The position numbers were made by a program, and so were the translations under genes. Below the pieces are notes generated by a model. The model saw nothing but the letters and a program-made list of their open reading frames with translations. It was not told the DNA's origin and ran no database searches. 64,000 nucleotides of DNA from Streptomyces malaysiense (GTDB taxonomy: Bacteria; Actinomycetota; Actinomycetes; Streptomycetales; Streptomycetaceae). Numbering within the stretch: position 1 is the first letter of the stretch; each line of letters begins with the position of its first letter. The stretch lies in assembly GCF_000980885.2 (NCBI RefSeq), contig NZ_LBDA02000086.1, positions 1-64,000 on the forward strand. Direction: 5' to 3'. This document shows positions 41,784 to 50,291 of this stretch, in pieces.

Positions 41784-43444
41784 GGCCGTATGTCCTCCGT
41801 CGTCGTACCCGGGTCGTGCTGACGCGGCGCGAGCCCCTGGCGTCGTACCGTCGCCGCGAGCGTACGGTGTCCGGACTGTTCGGCGAGCACGACCCGGTCC
41901 GCGGGCGAGGCGCGTTGCCACCATTCGCCGGCCGCGGCGTCGGCCGTGGCGCGCAGGTCCACCAGGGCGGTGGCGAGCCCGCGGCGGGCCCCGTCCAGGG
42001 CGCGGGGCTCCGGATGCGCCTCGGCGAGCAGCCGGGCGGCCCGCTCACGGGCGCGTTCCGCCTCGGTCAGCGCGTGCTCCAGCCGGTCGCCGGCGCGCCG
42101 GTTGGTGACGGCGACGGCCGCGACGAAGCCGATCAGTGCCCCGACGAGGGTGTCGACGACCCGGTCGGTCATCAGGTCGGTGGGGTCCTGCCGACGGGCG
42201 AACTCGGTGACGAGCAGGGCCATCGGGGTGACACAGATGCTGCCGAGCCAGTAGTTGCGGCCCATCAGCGCCTCCGCGCCGAAGTTCAGGGCGGCGCAGC
42301 ACAGCACCAGGGCCACCGCGTCGACATGGGCGAGCGGGGCGAGCACGGCGAAGGCGAGGACGCCGAGGACGTTGCCGACGACGCGCTGGACGCCCCGGCG
42401 CCAGGTGAGGGTGAGGTTGGCCTGGTAGAGGGAGGCCGCGGTGACCAGGGCCCAGTAGGGGCGGCCGACGCCGAGGGCGAGGGAGGCGTACCCGGCGAGG
42501 GCACAGCCGACGGCGGTGCGGACGGCGATGGGGAGGAGCGGCGCGAGGCGGTGGCGCAGCGGGGGGCGCGGGAGGGCCGACACGGTGTCCAGGCCGAGGA
42601 GTTCGTCGGCGTCCTCGCCCGGGATGTCGAGGCTCGGGGCGCGGCGCGGGCCGCGCAGCTCACGGGCCCAGGCGCGCAGCCGCGCCGGGTCTGTGTCGGC
42701 CGGGGCGGCGAGGGCGGCCTCGGCGCGGACGAGGAGGCGTTCCAGGGCGCGCCGGGTGGTGCCGGGGCCGCCGCCGGCGGCGAGCAGCGACTGCCAGGCG
42801 GCGTGGATGGCGGCGGCACTCGCGGCGCGGGCGGAAGCGTGTCCCTCGCCGGTGCCGCGGGTGTCCGCGTAGGCGGCGGTGGCGCTCAGGGCCCCCGCGG
42901 TGGCCCGGGGCTCGGGGCCGTGCGGGCGGACCAGTCCGGGCGCCATGCCGACCAGCCAGGACCAGGCGCCGGCCGCGAGGGCGAGTCCGAGGTGGCCCGG
43001 TACCTCGCCGAGGGTCCCCGGCACGAACAGGGAGGCGGAGCTGATGAAGGTGAAGACCACATTGGCCGGCGGCCCGATCCGGGTGGCGTCGCACACGGCC
43101 TTCTGGACCGCGGCGAGCACGGCACCGACGGTCACGAGGATCACGGCGTCGGAGGTGAGTGAGGCCGTGACCAGGGCGACCGCGAGCCCGGCGACCATGC
43201 CGAGCACCGCCCGGCCGAGGGTCCGCGCCCGCGCCGCGTAGGGCCGGTTGTGGCCGTAGAGGGCGCACAGCGAACCGGCCATCGTGTACATGGCGAGGTC
43301 GAGGCGGCCGAGCGCCAGCAGGATCAGGTTGGGCGGGGTGACGGCGGCGACCGCGCTCAGGGCGGGCTTGAACCAGATGTCCGAGGGGCGGCCGAGGCGA
43401 AGTGTCCCGGCGAGGGGAAGTCGGTGGCGGGTCGCGCTGCTCAT
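41780..43444 (-). CDS. FUSC-family aromatic-acid-exporter-like membrane protein
   Basis: A 554-residue membrane protein. Two clusters of transmembrane helices, about residues 25-175 and 305-470, flank a cytoplasmic region, as in FUSC/AaeB-type transporters linked to fusaric-acid and aromatic-acid efflux. The FUSC core is VRTAVGCALAGYASLALG. TAAATT (43456-43451 on the minus strand) ends 6 nt before the ATG, so the mRNA is probably leaderless. It is coupled to the downstream MarR gene. Confidence 0.85.
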   Translation of the reverse strand: MSSATRHRLPLAGTLRLGRPSDIWFKPALSAVAAVTPPNLILLALGRLDLAMYTMAGSLCALYGHNRPYAARARTLGRAVLGMVAGLAVALVTASLTSDAVILVTVGAVLAAVQKAVCDATRIGPPANVVFTFISSASLFVPGTLGEVPGHLGLALAAGAWSWLVGMAPGLVRPHGPEPRATAGALSATAAYADTRGTGEGHASARAASAAAIHAAWQSLLAAGGGPGTTRRALERLLVRAEAALAAPADTDPARLRAWARELRGPRRAPSLDIPGEDADELLGLDTVSALPRPPLRHRLAPLLPIAVRTAVGCALAGYASLALGVGRPYWALVTAASLYQANLTLTWRRGVQRVVGNVLGVLAFAVLAPLAHVDAVALVLCCAALNFGAEALMGRNYWLGSICVTPMALLVTEFARRQDPTDLMTDRVVDTLVGALIGFVAAVAVTNRRAGDRLEHALTEAERARERAARLLAEAHPEPRALDGARRGLATALVDLRATADAAAGEWWQRASPADRVVLAEQSGHRTLAATVRRQGLAPRQHDPGTTTEDIRP

Positions 43445-43450
43445 TCATTG

Positions 43451-43482
43451 AATTTAGCATGTGTTTTATCTGTAAAACACAT
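43451..43482 (-). promoter_or_regulatory. FUSC-MarR promoter with 24-bp inverted repeat
   Basis: ATGTGTTTT-ATCTGT-AAAACACAT (43459-43482) is a perfect 9-bp inverted repeat. It ends next to TAAATT (43456-43451 on the minus strand), the -10 box, and covers the -35 region. This AT-rich island is conspicuous in the surrounding GC-rich DNA. Confidence 0.8.
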
Positions 43483-43645
43483 GGTGGGCGATCGCCCCTG
43501 CCGCATCCTCGCGCCGGGTGCCCGTCCCCCGCGCCCACCGTCGTGCCCCCACTCGGCGCTCCCGTGCACCCCTCTGCGCCCGCATGCGCCCCACCCCCGC
43601 TGGGCATCGCATCCCTCGACCGACCGTCGAGCGGGGGAGGTACCC

Positions 43646-44215
43646 GTGCACGGACCCGTGTCGGCCGCCTGGTTGCTGGTCGCGCTCTGCGCGGCGACCG
43701 GGGCCTACTGCCTGCTGCGGATGGGCAGCGCCGTCGAGGAACAGCGCCGGTCCGCCGGCGGGGAGGCCCTGATGGGCTTCGGGATGGCCGCGATGGCGGT
43801 GCCCGCGGCGGCGTTCACCCCGCCCTGGTGGGCCTGGCCGGCGTACGCGGCCTTCTTCGGCCTCGCCGCGCTGCGCGCGCTGTGGGCCGCGCGCGGCGAC
43901 CGGCACCATCTGCACCACCTGGTGGGCACGGGGGCGATGGCCTACATGGCGGCCGCGATGGCCGCGGCCCCGCCCGCCGCCCACTCCATGGAGGGCATGT
44001 CCATGGAGGGCATGCACGGCGGCACCGGGGTCCCCGCGGTGACCGGCGTGCTGCTCCTGTACTTCACGGGCTACGTACTGCTGTCCGGCGCCCGTCTGGT
44101 CCCGGCCGTCGACGGCCCGCCGCCGCCCGCCCGCTGGGGCGACCGCCCGGAACTGGCCCTCGCCTGCCGGCTGTCGATGGCGATCGGGATGGTCGCCATG
44201 CTCCTGACGATGTGA
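43646..44215 (+). CDS. DUF5134 membrane protein
   Basis: A 189-residue integral membrane protein with about five helices. A Met/His-rich stretch, HSMEGMSMEGMHGG, lies in the loop between helices near residues 117-130 and resembles copper-binding methionine motifs. GGGGGAGG precedes the GTG at 43646. Two strong hairpins follow the stop. Function unknown; a metal-related role is only suggested by the motif. Confidence 0.8.
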   Translation: MHGPVSAAWLLVALCAATGAYCLLRMGSAVEEQRRSAGGEALMGFGMAAMAVPAAAFTPPWWAWPAYAAFFGLAALRALWAARGDRHHLHHLVGTGAMAYMAAAMAAAPPAAHSMEGMSMEGMHGGTGVPAVTGVLLLYFTGYVLLSGARLVPAVDGPPPPARWGDRPELALACRLSMAIGMVAMLLTM

Positions 44216-44219
44216 GTCC

Positions 44220-44289
44220 CGGGCGGGCCGTCCGCCCGCGTCCTCGGCGCCGACCCGCGCCGCGGCCGGCTCGCGGCCCGCGAGCCGGC
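44220..44289 (+). terminator. two hairpins after the DUF5134 gene
   Basis: CGGGCGG-GCCGT-CCGCCCG (44220-44238) begins 5 nt past the stop. GCCGGCTCGCG-GCC-CGCGAGCCGGC (44265-44289) is a perfect 11-bp stem. Together they should stop transcription toward the convergent monooxygenase gene. Confidence 0.65.
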
Positions 44290-44423
44290 GAACGCGGCGC
44301 CGAAGGCCGTGCGGAGCGTCGTCGGGACGGGCCTCCGGTCCGCGCGGACCGGCGCCGTCCCGCCGCCCGCACCGGCGTGGCGTCAGGGCGCCGCCCCGGC
44401 GCTGCCCGGGGCGGCCGTCCCGC

Positions 44424-45860
44424 TCAGCGGGGCTCGCCGAACCAGTGCCGGAGCGCCGGCTCCGGATCGCCCTCGCCCGCCCAGCAGACGTAGCCGTCCG
44501 GCCGGACGAGGACCGGCTCGGTGCCGGCGCCCTTGCCCGCCCGGTCCACCCGGTCCGACCAGGGACCGGCGGCCTCGGCGAACCTGTCGGCCGGGTCCAG
44601 CAGGACGCCGCGCCCGGATCGCAGCAGTTCGTGCACCCGGGCCGGGCCGAGGTCCAGGTCCGGTGCGGGCAGGCCGACGAGCGGATGGGATCCGGAACCC
44701 GGCATCGGATACCGGACGGCCGTCCCGGACATCAGATCGCCGAGCTGGTGCTGCACGTCGGGGAGCCGGGCCAGGGCCGTGAAGATCTCCCGGGCGGCCA
44801 GCACCTCCGGATCGCGGGTGCCGGCCCAGTCCATCAGCAGGCTCTGCGCCCGGACGTTGCGCAGTACGGCGGCCCCGGCCGGATGCCGTTCCGCGTGGTA
44901 CGTGTCGAGCAGACCCTCGGGCGCCCAGCCGCGCACCGCGGCGCCGAGCTTCCAGCCGAGGTTGAACGCGTCCTGCATCCCGGTGTTCATCCCCTGCGCG
45001 CCGAGCGGGAGATGGACGTGGGCGGCGTCGCCCGCCAGGAACACCCGCCCGTGCCGGTACCGCTCGACCTGCCGCGAGGCGTTGGTGACCCGGCGGGCGT
45101 AGCGCAGTTCGAGCAGGTGCACCCGCGTTCCGAACACGGCGCTCAGGCCCTCGCGGATCTCGTCCTCGGTGACCGGGACCTCCCTCGGCAGCGACCGGTC
45201 CGGCCCGCCGAGGACCAGCCGGCGCAGCTGCCTGCCCTGCGGATCGGTGCCGAGCGGGAACAGCGCGGCCCAGTGCCCGTCCTCGCTCCAGGTGTGCGAG
45301 GTGGACGGATCGGCACCGCCGAGCCGCACGTCGGCGGCGATGATCGTCAGCGTACCGGGCTCGCCGGGGAAACCGGCCCGCAGCAGCGACCGTACGGTGC
45401 TGTGGGCTCCGTCAGCCGCGACGAGGTAGCGGGAGCGCAGGGCGGCGCCGTCGGCGAAGGCCGCGGTGACCCCGTCGTCGTCCTGGGCGAGGCCGACCAG
45501 TTCACGGCCCCTGCGGGCGTGCAGACCGCGGGCGGCGAGCTGCCGCTCGAAGAAACCCTCGATCACCACCTGCGGCACGGAACGCCAGGGCAGACAGTGC
45601 CGTTCGGACTGGAGCGGCAGCGGGATTCCGGCGAAGTGGCCGGTGGTGACGGGGTGTTCCCCGGTGGCCAGCAGCGGCTCCAGCAGCCCTCGCTGGTCGA
45701 GCACCTCCAGTGTGCGGGACTGCACGCCGCCCGCCTTGGACAGGTCGCTGCGCCGCGCGAGCTTGTCGACCAGCACGGTCGAAACCCCCGCCAGCAGCAG
45801 TTCGTTGGCCAGCGTCATGCCGGTCGGACCGGCGCCGACGACGATCACATCGGTGTCCAC
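44424..45860 (-). CDS. FAD-dependent aromatic monooxygenase (PHBH/RdmE type)
   Basis: A 478-residue class A flavin monooxygenase. FAD motifs are VVGAGPTGMTLANELLLAG at the N-terminus, YLVAADGAHSTVR (DG motif) and RVFLAGDAAHVHLPLGAQG with GMNTGMQDAFNLGWKLG. A C-terminal thioredoxin-like domain starts near residue 385, as in phenol and polyketide hydroxylases. It adds one oxygen to an aromatic ring; substrate unknown. It is divergent from a two-domain Lrp regulator, which probably controls it. Confidence 0.88.
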   Translation of the reverse strand: MDTDVIVVGAGPTGMTLANELLLAGVSTVLVDKLARRSDLSKAGGVQSRTLEVLDQRGLLEPLLATGEHPVTTGHFAGIPLPLQSERHCLPWRSVPQVVIEGFFERQLAARGLHARRGRELVGLAQDDDGVTAAFADGAALRSRYLVAADGAHSTVRSLLRAGFPGEPGTLTIIAADVRLGGADPSTSHTWSEDGHWAALFPLGTDPQGRQLRRLVLGGPDRSLPREVPVTEDEIREGLSAVFGTRVHLLELRYARRVTNASRQVERYRHGRVFLAGDAAHVHLPLGAQGMNTGMQDAFNLGWKLGAAVRGWAPEGLLDTYHAERHPAGAAVLRNVRAQSLLMDWAGTRDPEVLAAREIFTALARLPDVQHQLGDLMSGTAVRYPMPGSGSHPLVGLPAPDLDLGPARVHELLRSGRGVLLDPADRFAEAAGPWSDRVDRAGKGAGTEPVLVRPDGYVCWAGEGDPEPALRHWFGEPR

Positions 45861-45975
45861 GGACTCTCCTTCGTCTGTGTCGATCGGGACAGGGGCAACG
45901 CTCCGCCCGCCGGGCCACCGGGACCAGGAACCGGCCCGATCGCGCCGGTATCCGACAAGGTCTAACCTCGACTCG

Positions 45976-46941
45976 GTGGAATCCGACTACGACGAGCTGG
46001 ACCGTCGGCTCGTACACGCCCTGCAGATCGACGGCCGCGCCCCGTTCAGCACCATCGCCGAGGCTCTCGGCGTCTCGGACCGCACCGTCGCCCGCCGCTA
46101 CGCCCGGTTGCGGTCGGCCGGGGTGGTACGGGTGCTCGGTGGCGTCGATCCCATCGCGCTGGGCGCCGTCCTCTGGTTCCTGCGGGTGCGCTGCGCGCCC
46201 GCCGCGTCCCTCCCGGTCGCCGAGGCGCTGGCCGGGCGCCCCGACACGTCCTGGGTGAGCCTCAACTCCGGTGGCACCGAGATCACTTGCGTGGTCCGGA
46301 CCGAGAGCGAGACGGACAGCGAGGCGCTGCTGCTCGCCAAACTCCCCCGCACCCCGCGCGTGGAGGGCGTGACCGCGCACTGCGTGCTGCACGCCTTCTA
46401 CGGCGGCCCGGACAACCTGGTCGGAAAGCTCGGGTGGCTGGACGCGGAGGCGGTCGAGCGACTGCGTCCGCCGACGGTGCCGCACCGGCCAGGACCGGTA
46501 CGGCTCGACAGCGGTGACCGCAGGCTCCTCGCCCTGCTCGCCACCGACGGCCGGACCGGGTTCGAGCAGCTGGCCGCGGCGACCGGCTGGTCGCCGACGA
46601 CGGTGCGGCGCCGGATGACGGAACTGCGCGAACACGGCGTGCTCTATCTGGACCTCGACGTCGACTGGCGCCTGTTCGGCGGGAACATCCGCACCCTGCT
46701 CTGGCTCTCGGTCGCCCCCGCACACCTGGAGGAGGCCGGTCTGTCGCTGGCCGGACACCCGGAGGTCGCGTTCGCCGCGGCCACGACCGGCCCGACCAAT
46801 CTGTACGCGAGCGTGGTGTGCGCGAACCAGCGGGAGCTGTACCGGTACCTGACCACCCGGGTCGCCGCGCTCCCGGCCGTCGCCCACCTGGAGACGGCGC
46901 CGGCGATCAGGACCGTCAAGCAGGCGGCGAACCGGGCGTAG
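45976..46941 (+). CDS. Lrp/AsnC family regulator with two HTH/RAM units
   Basis: A 321-residue protein containing two AsnC-like halves: DELDRRLVHALQIDGRAPF with SDRTVARRYARLR, and DRRLLALLATDGRTGFEQLA with SPTTVRRRMTELR, each followed by a RAM-like domain. Single-unit Lrp proteins are about 150 residues, so this is a tandem fusion. TAACCT (45963-45968) ends 7 nt before the GTG with no ribosome site, so probably leaderless. Divergent from the monooxygenase gene, its likely target. Confidence 0.88.
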   Translation: MESDYDELDRRLVHALQIDGRAPFSTIAEALGVSDRTVARRYARLRSAGVVRVLGGVDPIALGAVLWFLRVRCAPAASLPVAEALAGRPDTSWVSLNSGGTEITCVVRTESETDSEALLLAKLPRTPRVEGVTAHCVLHAFYGGPDNLVGKLGWLDAEAVERLRPPTVPHRPGPVRLDSGDRRLLALLATDGRTGFEQLAAATGWSPTTVRRRMTELREHGVLYLDLDVDWRLFGGNIRTLLWLSVAPAHLEEAGLSLAGHPEVAFAAATTGPTNLYASVVCANQRELYRYLTTRVAALPAVAHLETAPAIRTVKQAANRA

Positions 46942-47048
46942 CGCCGGCGCCGCGGTACGACCGTACGGGCGTCCGGGCGCGTTGCCTGCGTCACTTCGGG
47001 GTGACGGACCGTACCGCCGGGCGGCCCGGCGCTCATAGGGTGCTGCCC

Positions 47049-47984
47049 ATGATGGTCCCGGTGGCCCTTTTACTGCTCGGCGCCCTCACCGCCGCCCTCG
47101 GTCCGCGGCTGCTCGCCCGCGCCGGCTGGCCGGACCGGGAACCGGTCGTCGCCCTGTGGGCGTGGCAGTGCGTCGTGGCGGGCGTACTGCTGTGCTGCGC
47201 GCTGTCGATGACGCTGAGCGCCGCCGCGGCCTGGGCGCCGGTGCGCGGGCGGGTGTTCGGGCGGGCGCCGCGCGCGGTCGTGGACGCCTACGCCCTCGGC
47301 ACCGCGAACCCCTGGGCGGCCGCCACCGCCGTGCTGCTGGCCTGCGCGGGGCTGTGGAGCGCGGCCATGCTGGTGCGGGAGGTCGCGCGATCCGGCGCGC
47401 GACGGCGGGCGCGGCGGGCCGAACTCCTCCTGCGCGCACCGCTGTTGCCTGGTGAGGAGCCGGGAGGGGGGCGGCTCGTGGTGCTGGAGGACAGTCGCTC
47501 CGACGCCTGGTGGCTGGCCGGTGCGACACCCCGACTGGTCGTCACCACGGCCGCGTTGCGGCGCCTGGAGGAGCGCCAGCTGGACGCGCTGCTCGCCCAT
47601 GAGAGGGGGCACGCGCGGGCGCGGCACGACTGGCTGCTGCACTGCTCGGCCGCGCTCGCGGAGGGGTTCCCCCAGGTGCCGGTGTTCGCCGCGTTCCGGG
47701 ACGAGATGCACCGGCTGGTGGAGCTGGCCGCGGACGACACGGCCGCACGGCGCTTCGGCCGGCTGACCACCGCGCTCGCGCTGGTCGAACTCAACGAGGA
47801 GCGGGGCGTGTTCGGGCCCAGCCCGACTCCCGAGGCGCATCTGCCGCAGCGGGTGGACCGGCTGCTCACGCCGGCCGGTCGGCTCCCCGCCCTGCACCGG
47901 CTGCGGCTCACGGCGGCCGCCGCGCTGGTGCCGGCGCTCCCGGTGCTGCTGACCCTGGTACCGGGACTGCGGGCACTGGGCTGA
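47049..47984 (+). CDS. M56-family membrane metallopeptidase
   Basis: A 311-residue membrane peptidase of the BlaR1/MecR1 type. Two or three N-terminal helices and one C-terminal helix surround the zinc site HERGH (H184, E185, H188) in ALLAHERGHARARHD. In other bacteria such proteins cleave a BlaI-type repressor; no BlaI-like gene is adjacent here. TAGGGT (47036-47041) ends 7 nt before the first ATG. A second ATG follows directly (MMVPV). Confidence 0.87.
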   Translation: MMVPVALLLLGALTAALGPRLLARAGWPDREPVVALWAWQCVVAGVLLCCALSMTLSAAAAWAPVRGRVFGRAPRAVVDAYALGTANPWAAATAVLLACAGLWSAAMLVREVARSGARRRARRAELLLRAPLLPGEEPGGGRLVVLEDSRSDAWWLAGATPRLVVTTAALRRLEERQLDALLAHERGHARARHDWLLHCSAALAEGFPQVPVFAAFRDEMHRLVELAADDTAARRFGRLTTALALVELNEERGVFGPSPTPEAHLPQRVDRLLTPAGRLPALHRLRLTAAAALVPALPVLLTLVPGLRALG

Positions 47985-48030
47985 GCGCGACCCGGCTCCT
48001 GCGCCCATCGCTCCGGATAGAGTCCGGCCC

Positions 48031-48741
48031 ATGACCGCCGTGCTGTTCGACTTCTCCGGGACGCTGTTCCGCGTCGAGTCCACCGAGTCCTGGCTGCGTG
48101 CGACGCTGGACGAGACCGGACGGGACCTTCCCGAGCATGAACTGAGAGAAGCGGCTCGGGCGTTGGAGGCGGCCGGCGCGCTGCCGGGCGGGGTGGCGCC
48201 GGTGCGGGTACCCGAGGAGCTGGCCGGGCTGTGGGCGCGCCGGGACGAGAGCGCGGAACTGCACCGGGCGGCGTTCACGGGCATGTCCCGGCTGGTTCCG
48301 CTGCCCGATCCGGCTCTGCACGACGCGCTCTACGCGCGGCACATGTCCCCCGCAGCCTGGACCCCCTACCCGGACGCCCCGGAGGTGCTGCGCGCCCTGC
48401 GCGAGCGCGGTGTCGGCGTGGCGGTGGTCAGCAACATCGGCTGGGATCCGCGTCCGGTCTTCCGCGCGCACGGCCTCGACCCGTTCGTGGACGCCTATGT
48501 GCTGTCGTACGAGCACGGGGTGCAGAAGCCCGACGCCCGGCTGTTCTCGGTCGCCTGCGCGGCGCTCGGCGCCGATCCCCGGTGGACGCTGATGGTCGGC
48601 GACAGCAGGGAGGCGGACGGGGGCGCGGCGGCGCTCGGCTGCCGGGTGCACTTCGTGGACCATCTGCCGGCCGCCGACCGTCCCGACGCGTTGCTGCCGG
48701 TTCTCGACCTGGTCCCGCGCCTCGCCCCGGACCTGGCCTGA
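48031..48741 (+). CDS. HAD family hydrolase
   Basis: A 236-residue haloacid-dehalogenase-fold phosphatase. Motif I reads LFDFSGTLF, so the usual second aspartate (DxD) is serine. Motif III lysine is in VQKPDARLF and motif IV is VGDSREADGG. The D-to-S change removes the normal general acid/base and may lower or change phosphatase activity. TAGAGT (48018-48023) ends 7 nt before the ATG; probably leaderless. Confidence 0.84.
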   Translation: MTAVLFDFSGTLFRVESTESWLRATLDETGRDLPEHELREAARALEAAGALPGGVAPVRVPEELAGLWARRDESAELHRAAFTGMSRLVPLPDPALHDALYARHMSPAAWTPYPDAPEVLRALRERGVGVAVVSNIGWDPRPVFRAHGLDPFVDAYVLSYEHGVQKPDARLFSVACAALGADPRWTLMVGDSREADGGAAALGCRVHFVDHLPAADRPDALLPVLDLVPRLAPDLA

Positions 48742-48861
48742 CGTTCCCCGGAACCGGTACCCCGGTGTCCGGCGAACGCGCACCGTCCGCCGAGGTGATC
48801 CCCCGCGTCACCCCGGCAGACGGCAGCTCGGACCGGACCCATGGGTTCCGGATGCGTTGAG

Positions 48862-48886
48862 TATAGTTGGCTGGCAGCCAGTCAAC
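48862..48886. promoter_or_regulatory. TetR autoregulatory promoter/operator
   Basis: TATAGT (48862-48867) is a good -10 box and overlaps GTTGGCTGGC-A-GCCAGTCAAC (48866-48886), a 21-bp inverted repeat with one mismatched pair. The TetR ATG follows 14 nt later. Confidence 0.7.
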
Positions 48887-48899
48887 GCAGGAGTCCAGC

Positions 48900-49568
48900 A
48901 TGTCCCCGCGCAGCGCCTCGGTCAATGAAGAGTTGCGAAGGCGTTCCCGGGAGCGGCTGCTCCAGGCCGCCGTGGAGTTGGTGGACGAGCGGGGCTTCGA
49001 GGCCACCACGCTCGGCGACATCGCGGACCGCGCCGGTTCCGCCCGCGGTCTGGTGTCGTACTACTTCCCGGGCAAGCGCCAGCTGGTGCAGTCCGCCGTG
49101 CACCGGCTGATGCACCGCACGCTGGAGGAGGCGCTGGAGCGGGAGCCGCGCAGCGAGGACGGCCGGGAGCGGCTGGCCCGCGCCGTCGACGCGATCCTCG
49201 GGCTGGCCCGCGACCGGCCGGTGCTGATGCGCCAGCACATGGCGGGACTGCTCCACGCCGAGGGTTTCGTGGAGTGCCCGGAGCAGCGGCGGCTGTCGGA
49301 GCTGCTCGGCGACACCGTGGCCCGGTACGGCTCCGCGGACGTGACGGCCGACTATCCGATGCTGCGGGCCCAGCTGATGGGAGCGGTGTACGCGGTCCTG
49401 GTCCCGGGCGTGCCCATGCCCGTCCCCGCGCTGCGCGCCGAGCTGTTCCGGCGCTACGGGCTCGACTGGGAGCTGGGGGTGCCGCCGGAGCGGGACTCCG
49501 GACGCGAGGCCGTGGAACGCGATCTGTCGCGGTTCTTCGCGACCGGGGAGCGCCCGGAGGGGTCGTAG
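48900..49568 (+). CDS. TetR family regulator
   Basis: A 222-residue repressor. The helix-turn-helix is FEATTLGDIADRAGSARGLV followed by SYYFPGKRQL (about residues 30-60). GCAGGAG precedes the ATG at 48900. A near-perfect 21-bp inverted repeat overlaps its own -10 box, so it is autoregulated. No obvious target gene is adjacent; its regulon is probably elsewhere. Confidence 0.9.
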   Translation: MSPRSASVNEELRRRSRERLLQAAVELVDERGFEATTLGDIADRAGSARGLVSYYFPGKRQLVQSAVHRLMHRTLEEALEREPRSEDGRERLARAVDAILGLARDRPVLMRQHMAGLLHAEGFVECPEQRRLSELLGDTVARYGSADVTADYPMLRAQLMGAVYAVLVPGVPMPVPALRAELFRRYGLDWELGVPPERDSGREAVERDLSRFFATGERPEGS

Positions 49569-49586
49569 CGGACGCGGGAGGACCGT

Positions 49587-50171
49587 CTATCGGCGGGCGT
49601 GCCTGGGTGTGAGCAGGCCCGCGTCCCTGGCCTGGGCGATCAGGCCGAGCGTGCGCCGGCGGCCGTGGCCGGTCGCCCGCATCACGGCGAGCACCGGGTC
49701 GGCGCCCGCCTCCTGAGCCGCGCGGTACTCCCGGGCGAGCAGCCGCCGGCCCTCGGCCCCGCGCGGCCAGGTCGGGCGGGCCCGCCGCCGGGTCGCGCGG
49801 GGGGCACCGGGGCCGGGACCGTCGTGGTGCGCCGCCGGGCCCGGCGCACGGCCCGCGGCCCGCTCCCCCGTCCAGAACGCCTCCAGGAGCGGCTCCTCGA
49901 TCCAGTCGGCGAGGACGGTGAGGTCGTCCAGGGAGAGGGCGGGGCGGGCCCGGATCTCCTCGACGCAGACGCTGCCCCCGTCGCTCACGACGGCCAGGGC
50001 GTCCACCCCGGCGCCGTCCGGGAAGTCCAGCCGGACGTGCAGCCAGGACAGGGTGCCGCCGTGCTCGCGCACCTCCCACGCGGGCCACACGGACAGCGCG
50101 CCGTCCTCCGCGTTCCGCTCGGAAAGATCAAGAAAGGATGCTTCGAGCACCTGGGCAACGTATCGGCGCAC
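49587..50171 (-). CDS. DUF6214 family protein
   Basis: A 194-residue protein recognised by SVWPAWEVREHGGTLSWLHV and LTVLADWIEEPL, then a basic RRRARPTWPRGAEGRRLLAR segment and GLLTPRHARR. Function unknown. The basic C-terminal part resembles a helix-turn-helix (VLAVMRATGHGRRRTLGLI), so DNA binding is possible. The GTG at 50171 follows GGAGGGCGC. The frame is open far upstream but only as a shadow of the reductase gene. Confidence 0.75.
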   Translation of the reverse strand: MRRYVAQVLEASFLDLSERNAEDGALSVWPAWEVREHGGTLSWLHVRLDFPDGAGVDALAVVSDGGSVCVEEIRARPALSLDDLTVLADWIEEPLLEAFWTGERAAGRAPGPAAHHDGPGPGAPRATRRRARPTWPRGAEGRRLLAREYRAAQEAGADPVLAVMRATGHGRRRTLGLIAQARDAGLLTPRHARR

Positions 50172-50291
50172 GCGCCCTCCATACGGTGGGACACGCGCCC
50201 ACGTCACCCCGGCGGGCTCTGCCCCAGGGGGCCCGTCGGTGGGACCCTTGAGACGTCCGCGCACTCTCCTTTCGCCGTCAGGAGCACCGCC

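Noticed and set aside
44424-46941. Monooxygenase as part of a polyketide or other biosynthetic cluster
   Set aside because: No synthases, carrier proteins, other tailoring enzymes or transporters surround it. The neighbours are unrelated housekeeping and regulatory genes.
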